A DNA stretch of 64,000 bases from JBGAHD01 sp044226395 (GTDB lineage Bacteria; Pseudomonadota; Gammaproteobacteria; Xanthomonadales; Ahniellaceae): positions 1 through 64,000 of the forward strand of contig JBGAHD010000005.1 of NCBI GenBank assembly GCA_044226395.1, read 5' to 3'. Below are positions 25,048 to 33,364 of this stretch, in pieces. Every line of letters starts with the position of its first letter. Position 1 is the stretch's first letter. A model generated the notes under the pieces. It ran no database searches and had not been told where the DNA came from. It saw only the letters and a program-made list of their open reading frames with translations. The position numbers and the translations under genes were made by a program.

Positions 25048-27888
25048 TCAGAACCGATAACGGACACCCAAATAATATTGACGACCCGTGTGGTGATAGA
25101 CCGACGCGCGGTCCGCCACCGAATCCACCCACTGATCGTTGAACTCGTCGGTCAGGTTCAGCGCCTCGAGGATGAACTCGAGGTTGTCGTTGAACTGGTA
25201 AGACGACGAGAAGTCCAGATTCAAGGTGCTCTTCGTGCCTTCGACATTGTTGTTGTTGCGGCCCGGCACCGTGGTCAGGTACTCGTCGCGATAGGCGGCC
25301 GAGACGCGCGCGCTGAACTTGTCGCGTTCGTAGTACAGCGTGGCGTTGTAGGCGTTCTTCGACAGACCGGTCAGATCCGTGCGCAGCGAAGTCGCGCCCG
25401 TCGAAGTCAGGTACTGAATGTCGGACTCAACATAGGTGTAGTTGAGCAACAGACCCAGATCATCGAACGGATGCGGCAGGAAGCTCAGCGGCTGCTGATA
25501 GTTGATCTCGACGCCGCGCAGCGCGCCGCCCGGGGTGTTGATCGGAATGTTGAACTGGAAGTCATCCGTCGGCGAAGCACCCGTGCCGGCGAGCAGTTCT
25601 TCCGGCAGGCCCGAGCTGTTGTACGGCCGCGTTTCGCGCGAGGTCTGCACGAAGGTGTCGAGGTCCTTGTAGAACAGGGCCAGCGACAACAGCGAGTTCT
25701 CGTCGAAATACCATTCGAACGCGAGGTCCGCGGTCTTGGCATGGAACGGTTCCAGGAACGGATCGCCACCAGTCACCGTGCGCGAACCACCCGAGACGCT
25801 CACCGTCACGCCCGGCGTCAGATTGCCCAGGCCCGGACGCGACATCACCTTGGCCGCGCCGAAGCGCACCAGGAAGTCATCGCGCAGTTCCGCCACCAGG
25901 TTCAACGACGGCAAGGTGTCGTTGTAGTCGCGATCGACCGTGGTCAAACGCGCGGCGCCATTGACGATCGCGAAGCCCGTCGACTCTTGACCCGTGCGCA
26001 CGTGACGCAGACCAACGTCGCCACGCAGCGGCACATTGCCGATCTCGGTGTTGAAGTCCAGCTGCAGGAAGCCGCCCTTGTCGGTCTCGGTCACCGAGCG
26101 GTTGTTCGCCAGCGCCGTGGCCGTGGCCAGGGTGAAGACGCCGCTGTTGCTGTAGATGTCGAACAACTGATCGAAGGCCGAGATGTCCGGCGCCAGCCAT
26201 GTCGTGGCCGAGCCATTGGGCAGATCCAGACCGCCGTTCAAGCGCACGGTGCGCAGCAGGCTCGACAGATTGGTGCCGGCCGGCAGCGCGGGCACCGCGA
26301 GTTCCGAGGCGCGACGCAATTCCGAGGATTCGAACTCGTACTTCTTGTACTGCAGGCCGCCCTTCAAGGTGATCGCGTAGTTCGGCGACCACTCGAAGTT
26401 CAACGAGCCGGTGTCGAAGGTGTTGCCGGCGAATTGCGGACGCAGGCGAATCTCCGACAGATTGTTCGCGAACGCCCAGCTGGCCGGATCGTTGACGTCG
26501 AAGCCATAGGTGATCAGCGGCAGGCGCGAGTCGTTGCGATAGTCGTAGGAATAGCCATCGGCGTCGACGCGATCGATCGTGATCGTGGTCTGGATCGGAT
26601 TGTCTAGCTCGCTCTTGGCGTGACCGAACAGACCGCTGATGCGGAAGGTGTCGCTGAACTGATGATCGCCGCTCAAGGTGAACTGGGTGAACTTGGTTTC
26701 CAGTTCGTCATAGCGCGACTCGGAGCGCACGTCGACGTTGTCGAACAGACCGTAGTCGAGACTGCCCACGGGGCTGACGAAGCCTTCGCGCACGATGGTC
26801 TGCGGCTTGCCTTGACCGGTGCGCGAGAAGCTCAGCGCCTCGAGGAAATCCTCGGTGCGGGTCGCGTCGAAATCGGCGAACAGCGCGTCGAGCGTGAAGT
26901 TGGTCGCGTCGTTGGGCTGGAACTGCAGCGAACCGGTGACGCCCAGACGCTCCTGCTCGTGACCCAGCACGCCGTAGCGCGGAATGCGCGGATGGAAGGT
27001 CGTGGGCAGGCGCGCGGCGGCGAACGGCGAGCTCGCGGCGAAACCGCCGCTCGAGGTGCCGTTGTCCCAACGCACGGTGCTGTGACCTTCCTCGACCAGA
27101 TGACGCTTGGTGTAAGCCACCGACATCAGCGCGCCGAAGCGACCATCGGCGAAGGTATTGCTGATCAGCGCGGACGCGCGCGGATCCCAATCCTTCGACA
27201 GATCGTTGTAACCCTCCTGACCACCGGCGACGAAGGTGAAGCCGTCATAGTCGAAAGGACGTGCGACCGTCAGATCGACCGTGGTGCCCAGCGAGCCTTC
27301 GTCGATGTCGGCCGACGCGGTCTTGTGCACCGTCAGATTGCTGAAGAGTTCGGACGCGAAGACATTGAAGTCGAAGCCGCGACCGCGATTGGCGCCACCG
27401 GAACTGTCGGTGCCGCCGGCGGTGGACAGCGCTTCCATGCCGTTGATGCGCACGCGCGTGAAGGTCGGATCGAGACCACGCACGGAAATCTGACGACCTT
27501 CGCCGGCGTCGCGCTGAATGCTGACGCCGGGAATGCGCTGCAGCGATTCGGCGAGATTAAGATCGGGAAACTTGCCGATGTCCTCGGCCACGATCACGTC
27601 GACCTGGCCCGAGGTGTCGCGCTTGAGATCGAGCGCCTTGGCCAGACTCGCGGTGTAGGTGACCACGACCTGCTCGAGGGTTTCTTCGTCCTCTTGCTTG
27701 GGCTTGGCCTTGGTCGTGTCGTCCGTGGACTCGTCACTCGCGGCGGCTTGATCGGCCGGCTTGGCCGCCGCGTCCTGCGCGTCGGCTGGCGCGGCCGCGA
27801 AGGCCGAGCCCGTGTACAGTGCTAGAGCGATGGCTGCGGAAAGACCCGACAGCAGCGGACGCCATTGACGCTTCAACCCAATCGACAT
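25048..27888 (-). CDS. TonB-dependent receptor, probable oligogalacturonide transporter
   Basis: Outer-membrane receptor for energy-coupled uptake of large substrates. The 946-residue product has a signal peptide (about 1-32), an Ala/Asp/Lys-rich linker, a TonB-box-like EQVVVT, a plug domain (IPGVSIQRDAGEGRQISVRG) and a long beta-barrel ending in the aromatic GVRYRF. GGGGAG eight bases before ATG 27888 fixes the start over an upstream in-frame codon. Two ACCGGT operators stand 63-112 bases upstream. The pectic substrate is inferred from location and shared operators, not from sequence. Confidence 0.93.
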   Translation of the reverse strand: MSIGLKRQWRPLLSGLSAAIALALYTGSAFAAAPADAQDAAAKPADQAAASDESTDDTTKAKPKQEDEETLEQVVVTYTASLAKALDLKRDTSGQVDVIVAEDIGKFPDLNLAESLQRIPGVSIQRDAGEGRQISVRGLDPTFTRVRINGMEALSTAGGTDSSGGANRGRGFDFNVFASELFSNLTVHKTASADIDEGSLGTTVDLTVARPFDYDGFTFVAGGQEGYNDLSKDWDPRASALISNTFADGRFGALMSVAYTKRHLVEEGHSTVRWDNGTSSGGFAASSPFAAARLPTTFHPRIPRYGVLGHEQERLGVTGSLQFQPNDATNFTLDALFADFDATRTEDFLEALSFSRTGQGKPQTIVREGFVSPVGSLDYGLFDNVDVRSESRYDELETKFTQFTLSGDHQFSDTFRISGLFGHAKSELDNPIQTTITIDRVDADGYSYDYRNDSRLPLITYGFDVNDPASWAFANNLSEIRLRPQFAGNTFDTGSLNFEWSPNYAITLKGGLQYKKYEFESSELRRASELAVPALPAGTNLSSLLRTVRLNGGLDLPNGSATTWLAPDISAFDQLFDIYSNSGVFTLATATALANNRSVTETDKGGFLQLDFNTEIGNVPLRGDVGLRHVRTGQESTGFAIVNGAARLTTVDRDYNDTLPSLNLVAELRDDFLVRFGAAKVMSRPGLGNLTPGVTVSVSGGSRTVTGGDPFLEPFHAKTADLAFEWYFDENSLLSLALFYKDLDTFVQTSRETRPYNSSGLPEELLAGTGASPTDDFQFNIPINTPGGALRGVEINYQQPLSFLPHPFDDLGLLLNYTYVESDIQYLTSTGATSLRTDLTGLSKNAYNATLYYERDKFSARVSAAYRDEYLTTVPGRNNNNVEGTKSTLNLDFSSSYQFNDNLEFILEALNLTDEFNDQWVDSVADRASVYHHTGRQYYLGVRYRF

Positions 27889-27950
27889 AGCTGGTTCTCC
27901 CCGAGGCCTGGCTGGCCGTTTCCGCCCGAACGGGCGCGAAAAAATTCTGG

Positions 27951-27966
27951 ATGACACCGGTGGCAT
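27951..27966. promoter_or_regulatory. ACCGGT-centred operator, proximal to TonB receptor gene
   Basis: ATGACACC-GGTGGCAT, with 7 of 8 complementary positions between halves. On the receptor strand a candidate -10 TAGAAT (27970-27965) puts the start of transcription inside this site. Its centre is 34 bases from the next site. Confidence 0.72.
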
Positions 27967-27984
27967 TCTACTTGCGAGAACGGG

Positions 27985-28000
27985 ATGACACCGGTGACAA
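27985..28000. promoter_or_regulatory. ACCGGT-centred operator, distal to TonB receptor gene
   Basis: ATGACACC-GGTGACAA, close to a perfect palindrome and sharing its left half with the proximal site. Its centre falls near -34 relative to the proposed receptor start, where it would block the -35 region. Two sites at 34-base spacing suit cooperative binding by a LacI-type protein. Confidence 0.75.
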
Positions 28001-28106
28001 TGAGCCTAGCAAAACTCGCGACGACGTTGAACGCTGCATCGCAGCGAAAGCGTGGCGAAGATGCCGCGCGAGCCGCTCCGCTGCTGCATAGCAACATGCA
28101 ATCGCA

Positions 28107-28135
28107 TTGACCGTTATTGAGTAGTCCTTCATAAA
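28107..28135 (+). promoter_or_regulatory. Predicted sigma-70 promoter of the kdgK-ABC-GH operon
   Basis: TTGACC (28107-28112), 17-base spacer, CATAAA (28130-28135); five and four of six consensus matches. The predicted start near 28142 gives a 24-base leader with AAGGA. The nearest ACCGGT operator is about 107 bases upstream of the -35. Confidence 0.5.
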
Positions 28136-28165
28136 CCTCGCTGGATCGCCAAGGAAAATGCTGCA

Positions 28166-29182
28166 GTGCAACTCGAATTTCTGAATTTTGGTGAACTGCT
28201 CATCCGCTTGAGCGCCCCCGGGCGCGAACTGCTGCTGCAATCGCCGGAACTGCGTGTCCACATCGGCGGCGCCGAGGCCAATGTCGCGGTTTCACTCGCG
28301 CGCCTGGGCCATCGCGTGGGCATGGTCAGCGTGGTGCCCGACAATGCCTTGGGCGCGGCCGCCGCCGGCGAATTGCGACGCCACGGCGTGGACACCCAAT
28401 ACGTGCGTATCGGCAGCGGACGCATGGGACTTTATTTCCTGGTCACCGGCGCGATTCATCGCCCCAGCGATGTTTTGTACGACCGCGCGCACAGCGCCTT
28501 CGCCAATGCCCCGCGCGATGCCTATGACTGGCGTCGCTTGCTCGATGGCGTGCAGTGCCTGCATTTGTCGGGCGTGACGCCAGCACTCGGCAAGGAATGC
28601 GCGGCGGCCGCGATCAGCGCGGCGCGCCAAGCACGCGAGCGCGGCGTGTTCGTGTCCTTCGATGGAAACTTTCGCGCCAAGCTGTGGGCGGCGTGGGACA
28701 GCGATCCGCCCACGATCCTGCGCGAGTTGATGTCGCAGGCCGACATCATCTTCGGCGACTATCGCGACATCGGCATCGCGCTGGGCGAGGATTTCTCGAC
28801 CTTGCCCGCGACCGAACGCCAAGCCGCGGCGGCGCGCGCGGCCTTCGCGGCGTTTCCGCATCTGCAACGACTCACATCCACGCATCGCGAGCAGCGCACG
28901 GTCGACGATCATCAATTGTCGGCGGTGATGAGCACGCGCGAGCGCCTGCATCAGACCGAGGCGTACACGGTCTCGCCCATCGTCGATCGCATTGGCGGTG
29001 GCGATGCTTTCGCCGCCGGCGTGCTGCATGGCCTGCGTCGCGGCCTGGGCGATGCCGAAAGCCTGCGCTTCGGCCTGGCCGCGGCTTGCCTCAAGCATTC
29101 AGTGCCCGGCGATTTCAATTTGATCGGCGAAGACGAAGTGCGCGCGTTTCTGAGCGAGCGGGGTTTCGATGTCAAACGCTGA
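28166..29182 (+). CDS. kdgK: 2-keto-3-deoxygluconate kinase (KdgK), PfkB family
   Basis: Phosphorylates 2-keto-3-deoxygluconate to KDPG, the common end point of the saturated and unsaturated uronate branches. The 338-residue PfkB-family product has the N-terminal NFGELLIRL, the substrate region GGAEANVAVSLARLG and the C-terminal DRIGGGDAFAAG with the catalytic Asp. The start is GTG at 28166 with AAGGA ten bases upstream; an ATG at 28158 is out of frame. It is first in a unit with ABC transporter and glycoside hydrolase genes, 63 bases before the ATPase gene. Confidence 0.93.
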   Translation: MQLEFLNFGELLIRLSAPGRELLLQSPELRVHIGGAEANVAVSLARLGHRVGMVSVVPDNALGAAAAGELRRHGVDTQYVRIGSGRMGLYFLVTGAIHRPSDVLYDRAHSAFANAPRDAYDWRRLLDGVQCLHLSGVTPALGKECAAAAISAARQARERGVFVSFDGNFRAKLWAAWDSDPPTILRELMSQADIIFGDYRDIGIALGEDFSTLPATERQAAAARAAFAAFPHLQRLTSTHREQRTVDDHQLSAVMSTRERLHQTEAYTVSPIVDRIGGGDAFAAGVLHGLRRGLGDAESLRFGLAAACLKHSVPGDFNLIGEDEVRAFLSERGFDVKR

Positions 29183-29245
29183 TCGCGGCGCAGCGCGTCA
29201 CGCGAGTCGCGCGCATCGCCGCGTCCACGTCGGAGCACGTCACGC

Positions 29246-30346
29246 ATGAGCCGCGGCAGCGTGCGCCTGAGCGCCATCGGCAAGCGCTTCGGCGCGGTCG
29301 ACGTGATCAATGGTGTCGATCTCGCCATTGCGCCGGGCGAGTTCGTGGTCTTTGTCGGTCCTTCGGGCTGCGGCAAGTCGACCTTGCTGCGCTTGATCGC
29401 GGGATTGGAAACACCGACCACGGGCACGATCGAGATCAGCGGTCGCGACGTGACGCGCGCGCACGCGGCCGAGCGCGGCATCGCCATGGTGTTTCAGTCG
29501 TATGCGCTGTATCCGCACATGAGCGTGGCGCAGAACATGGGGTTCGGCCTGCGCGTGCGCGGCATGGACAAGGCCGAGGCCGAGCGCCGCGTGCGCGAAA
29601 CGGCGACGCGCTTGCAGCTCGATCATTTGCTCGAGCGCAAGCCGCGCGAACTTTCCGGCGGCCAGCGGCAACGCGTGGCGATCGGTCGCGCGATCGTGCG
29701 CGAGCCCGAGGTGTTTTTGTTCGACGAGCCGCTGTCGAATCTCGACGCCGCGCTGCGCGGGCAGATGCGCGTGGAGCTGTCGCGCCTGCATGACGCGCTG
29801 GGCGCGACCATGATCCATGTCACGCACGATCAGGTCGAGGCGATGACGCTGGCCGATCGCATCGTGGTGCTCAATCGCGGTCGCATCGAACAGGCCGGGC
29901 GACCGATGGATTTGTATCAGCGACCGGCGAATCACTTCGTCGCGGGCTTTCTCGGTTCGCCGCGCATGAACTTCCTGCCCGCGCGCCTCGTCGCCGGCGA
30001 TGCCGGCGCGTGGCGCGTGGCCGTGCCTAGTGGTGAATTGCGGCTCGCCGATCGCGCGATGGCGATCGAGGCGCAAGCCGTCACCTTGGGCGTGCGACCC
30101 GAGGATCTGACGCCCGTCGACGAACACGACGCGCGCGTGCTGTGCGCGGGCGAGATCGCCTTGCTCGAATGCCTGGGCAGCGAATCAATCGCGCACGTGA
30201 AGTGCGCGGGCTTCGACGAACCGATCGTGGTCAAGCTGGCCGGCGATTGCCGCGCGCGCGCCGGCGAGACGCTGCGCCTGGGCGTGGACGCGACGCGCTG
30301 TCACGTCTTCGATGCGCAAGGTCAGGCGCTGGGGCGCTCGGCATGA
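29246..30346 (+). CDS. Sugar ABC transporter ATP-binding protein (MalK/UgpC/TogA-like)
   Basis: The 366-residue ATPase has Walker A GPSGCGKST, the signature LSGGQRQRVAIGRA, Walker B FLFDEPLSNLD and the switch His in THDQVEAM, followed by a C-terminal TOBE regulatory region (about 240-366) typical of carbohydrate importers. It energises the two permeases encoded immediately downstream. The gene order ATPase-permease-permease-binding protein next to pectinolytic enzymes resembles the enterobacterial TogMNAB oligogalacturonide importer in content; the substrate is inferred. Confidence 0.93.
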   Translation: MSRGSVRLSAIGKRFGAVDVINGVDLAIAPGEFVVFVGPSGCGKSTLLRLIAGLETPTTGTIEISGRDVTRAHAAERGIAMVFQSYALYPHMSVAQNMGFGLRVRGMDKAEAERRVRETATRLQLDHLLERKPRELSGGQRQRVAIGRAIVREPEVFLFDEPLSNLDAALRGQMRVELSRLHDALGATMIHVTHDQVEAMTLADRIVVLNRGRIEQAGRPMDLYQRPANHFVAGFLGSPRMNFLPARLVAGDAGAWRVAVPSGELRLADRAMAIEAQAVTLGVRPEDLTPVDEHDARVLCAGEIALLECLGSESIAHVKCAGFDEPIVVKLAGDCRARAGETLRLGVDATRCHVFDAQGQALGRSA

Positions 30347-31239
30347 AGTATCGCGACCGGCACAGCGGTTGGCTGTATCTGTCGCCATATCTCCTGGGCT
30401 TGGCGCTGTTCACGCTGTTTCCGTTCGTGGCCTCGCTGCTGCTGAGCTTCACCGACTATCAGTTGCAAGACCCAATCAGCACCGCGCATTTCGTCGGGCT
30501 GTCGCATTACACGGGCATGGTTTCGGATTCGACGTTCCGGCAATCGCTGGGGGTCACCTTGATCTATGTCGCGGTGTCGGTGCCGCTGAAACTCGCCTTC
30601 GCGCTGCTGATCGCCTTCGTGCTGAACTTTCGCTTGCGCGGCATCGCGTTCTTTCGCACGGCGTACTACGTGCCGTCGATTCTGGGTTCGAGCGTCGCCA
30701 TCGCGGTGGTGTGGCGCTACGTCTTCGCGGGTGACGGTCTGGTCAATCAAGCGATCGAGGCCGTCGGTGGTCACGGCATCAATTGGCTGGGCGAACCGGG
30801 TTACGCCATGGCGACCCTGGTGCTATTGCGCCTGTGGCAATTCGGTTCGGCGATGGTGATCTTTCTCGCCGGCTTGCAGGCGATTCCCGATGATCTGTAC
30901 GAAGCCGCGCGCATCGACGGCGCCAGCGCCTGGCAGATGTTCACGCGCATCACGGTGCCGCTGTTGAGCCCGGTGATCTTCTTCAACTTCGTCATGCAAG
31001 TCGTGCAGGCGTTTCAGGAGTTCAACGGGCCCTACATCATCACCGGCGGCGGGCCCCTCAAGGGCACGTATCTGCTGCCGCTGATGATCTACGAGGAAGC
31101 GTTCAAGTATTTCGAGGTCGGCTACGCGAGCGCGTTGTCCTGGGCCTTGTTCGCCATTTCGGCGGCGGTGACGGCGCTGGCGTTTCGCTGGGCGCGGCAT
31201 TGGGTGTTCTACGCCGGCGAACGGCGGGACGAATCATGA
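30343..31239 (+). CDS. Sugar ABC transporter permease (MalF/UgpA type)
   Basis: A 298-residue inner-membrane protein with six predicted helices. The coupling loop EAARIDGASAWQMFTRITVPLL is the EAA motif that docks onto the ATPase. The ATG overlaps the ATPase stop as ATGA; an upstream in-frame extension lies inside ATPase coding sequence and has no membrane character, so this start is chosen. Confidence 0.93.
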   Translation: MKYRDRHSGWLYLSPYLLGLALFTLFPFVASLLLSFTDYQLQDPISTAHFVGLSHYTGMVSDSTFRQSLGVTLIYVAVSVPLKLAFALLIAFVLNFRLRGIAFFRTAYYVPSILGSSVAIAVVWRYVFAGDGLVNQAIEAVGGHGINWLGEPGYAMATLVLLRLWQFGSAMVIFLAGLQAIPDDLYEAARIDGASAWQMFTRITVPLLSPVIFFNFVMQVVQAFQEFNGPYIITGGGPLKGTYLLPLMIYEEAFKYFEVGYASALSWALFAISAAVTALAFRWARHWVFYAGERRDES

Positions 31240-32090
31240 GCGCGCGCGAACGCGACCAATCCCGCGCGCAAGCCCTCTGGCGCTATGCCGTGCTGATCGG
31301 CGGCGCGCTGCTGATGCTGTATCCCTTGTTGTGGATGATCGGCTCGGCGTTCAAGCCCAATGGCGAGATCATGGGCTCGGCCAGCATCTTTCCGCGGCAC
31401 CCCACGCTCGAGGGCGTGATCGCGGGCTGGAACACCAGTACCGAGTACACCTTCCTCACGTACTTTCTCAATACGCTCAAGATCGTGGTGCCCAAGGTCA
31501 TCGTGACCGTGGTGTCGTCGGTGGTGGTGGCGTTTGGCTTTGCGCGCTTTCACGTGCCGGGCAAGCGCGTGTGGTTCGCGTTGCTGATGGCGACGGTGCT
31601 GCTGCCCAAGAGCGTGTTGATGATTCCGCAGTATTTGATGTTTCGCGAATTAGGCTGGCTCGATACGTTCCTGCCGTTGTACGTGCCCTCGGCATTCGCG
31701 ACGGAAGGCTTCTTCGTGTTTCTGATCATCCAGTTCATGCGCAATCTGCCGCCCGATCTGGAAGAAGCCGCGATCCTCGATGGCTGCAACAGCTTTCAGG
31801 TGCTGACCCACATCCTGGTGCCACTGCTGCTGCCCGCGATCATCTCGGTGGCGCTGTTCCAGTTCATGTGGACGATGAATGATTTCCTCAGTCCCCTGCT
31901 CTACTTGAGCAGCGTCGAGAAGTATCCGATCTCGATGGCCTTGAAGATGTCGATCGACGTCACCGAGGCGACGTCGTGGAACGAGATCCTGGCGATGTCG
32001 ACCATTGCCCTGCTGCCTTCGCTGCTGCTGTTCTTCGGCGCGCAGCGCTATTTCATCGAAGGCACGACCGGCGGCGCGGTGAAGGGATGA
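31236..32090 (+). CDS. Sugar ABC transporter permease (MalG/UgpE type)
   Basis: A 284-residue inner-membrane protein, the second permease of the importer, with six predicted helices and the EAA loop EEAAILDGCNSFQVL. The stretch LWMIGSAFKPNGE near residue 35 is typical of the MalG group. It starts in the stop of the preceding permease (ATGA) and overlaps the binding-protein gene in the same way. Confidence 0.93.
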   Translation: MSARERDQSRAQALWRYAVLIGGALLMLYPLLWMIGSAFKPNGEIMGSASIFPRHPTLEGVIAGWNTSTEYTFLTYFLNTLKIVVPKVIVTVVSSVVVAFGFARFHVPGKRVWFALLMATVLLPKSVLMIPQYLMFRELGWLDTFLPLYVPSAFATEGFFVFLIIQFMRNLPPDLEEAAILDGCNSFQVLTHILVPLLLPAIISVALFQFMWTMNDFLSPLLYLSSVEKYPISMALKMSIDVTEATSWNEILAMSTIALLPSLLLFFGAQRYFIEGTTGGAVKG

Positions 32091-33364
32091 ACCTGCGCGC
32101 CTGCCTGACCTGGCTCCTGCTGGTCGCGCTCGCCCTGCCCGCGCGCGCCGAGGAGCGCGTGACGCTGCGCTTCTCGTGGTGGGGTGGTAATGAAGTGCAT
32201 CGCGCCTTTCTCGACAGCGCGCGCGAGTTCGAGCGACGTCACCCGAACATCCGTGTGCGCACCGAATACACCGGCTGGGTCGGCCATCTGGAACGCCTGA
32301 CCACGCAGATCGCCGGCGACACCGCGCCGGATCTGATGCAGATCAATTGGTATTGGCAGCTGCTGTTCTCGCGCGACGGCCAAGGGTTCGCCGATCTGCG
32401 CGCGCTCGGCGAGCAGTTGGATCTGAGCCAGTTCGACGAGGAGTCGCTGGCCATGGGCACGGTGCGCGGGCGACTCAATGCCGTGCCGGTGTCGATGGCG
32501 GCGCGCATGTTCTTCTTCAATCGCACGACCTTCGACAAGGCCGGCATTCCCGTGCCGCGCACGTGGGATGAGCTCTTCGCCGCGGGCCCGATCTTTCGCG
32601 ATCGCCTGGGGCCCGATTACTACCCGCTGCAACTCAACATGCAGGACGTAATGGCGCTGTCGCGCGCCTGGATCGCGCAGGACACGGGCCAACCCTTCGT
32701 CGACGAGGCGGGCAAGCGCCTGATCCCCGATGCGCGGCAGCTGATCGACGCCGCGCGCTTCTATCAGCGTCTGGTCGACGCGCACGTGATCGCGAGCGCG
32801 CGCGAGCGGGCCTCTTATGGTTATCTCGCCAACCAGGAATTGCGCCCATGGACCACCGGACACTACGCCGGCGTTTATGAGTGGGTGAGTTCCATCAGCA
32901 AGTTCGCCGCGACACTGGCGCCGGGGCAGACGCTGGAACTGGCGCCGCATCCGGTCAAGCCCGGCGCGCGCGATGCGGGCATTCTTTATCGCCCAGCGAT
33001 GATGCTGGCGATCAACGCGCACAGCGAGCATCCGCGCGAGGCGGCGATGCTGCTCGATTTCCTGCTCAACGATCCCTGGGCCGCGCGACGCATGGGCCTG
33101 CGTCACGGCGTGCCGGTGAGCCGCGCCGCCTACGAGACCTTGCGCGCCGACGGCGCGCTGCAAGGCCTGGAAGCCCAAGGCGCCGCGCAAGCGCGCGAAC
33201 TGGCGCCGGGATTTCGCGAAAGCGGCTTCTTCGAACACCCGCGCGTGCGCGATGCCTTCATCGACGTGATCGAGTTGCTGGCCTATGGCCGCATCGATGC
33301 CGAGGAAGCCGGCAAACGCTTGCACGACGATCTCAATCGCATCCTGGAGCGCACCATCCGATGA
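32087..33364 (+). CDS. Sugar ABC transporter substrate-binding protein
   Basis: A 425-residue periplasmic binding protein of the extracellular solute-binding family 1. A signal peptide (about 1-19) ends at PARA before EERVTLRFSWWGGNE, the typical first strand. Family patterns include the early NIRVRTEYTGW and TAPDLMQINWYW. A Cys at residue 6 lies in the signal region, not a lipobox. Tight ATGA overlaps on both sides link it with the permease and the polygalacturonase gene, favouring oligogalacturonides as ligand. Confidence 0.92.
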   Translation: MNLRACLTWLLLVALALPARAEERVTLRFSWWGGNEVHRAFLDSAREFERRHPNIRVRTEYTGWVGHLERLTTQIAGDTAPDLMQINWYWQLLFSRDGQGFADLRALGEQLDLSQFDEESLAMGTVRGRLNAVPVSMAARMFFFNRTTFDKAGIPVPRTWDELFAAGPIFRDRLGPDYYPLQLNMQDVMALSRAWIAQDTGQPFVDEAGKRLIPDARQLIDAARFYQRLVDAHVIASARERASYGYLANQELRPWTTGHYAGVYEWVSSISKFAATLAPGQTLELAPHPVKPGARDAGILYRPAMMLAINAHSEHPREAAMLLDFLLNDPWAARRMGLRHGVPVSRAAYETLRADGALQGLEAQGAAQARELAPGFRESGFFEHPRVRDAFIDVIELLAYGRIDAEEAGKRLHDDLNRILERTIR

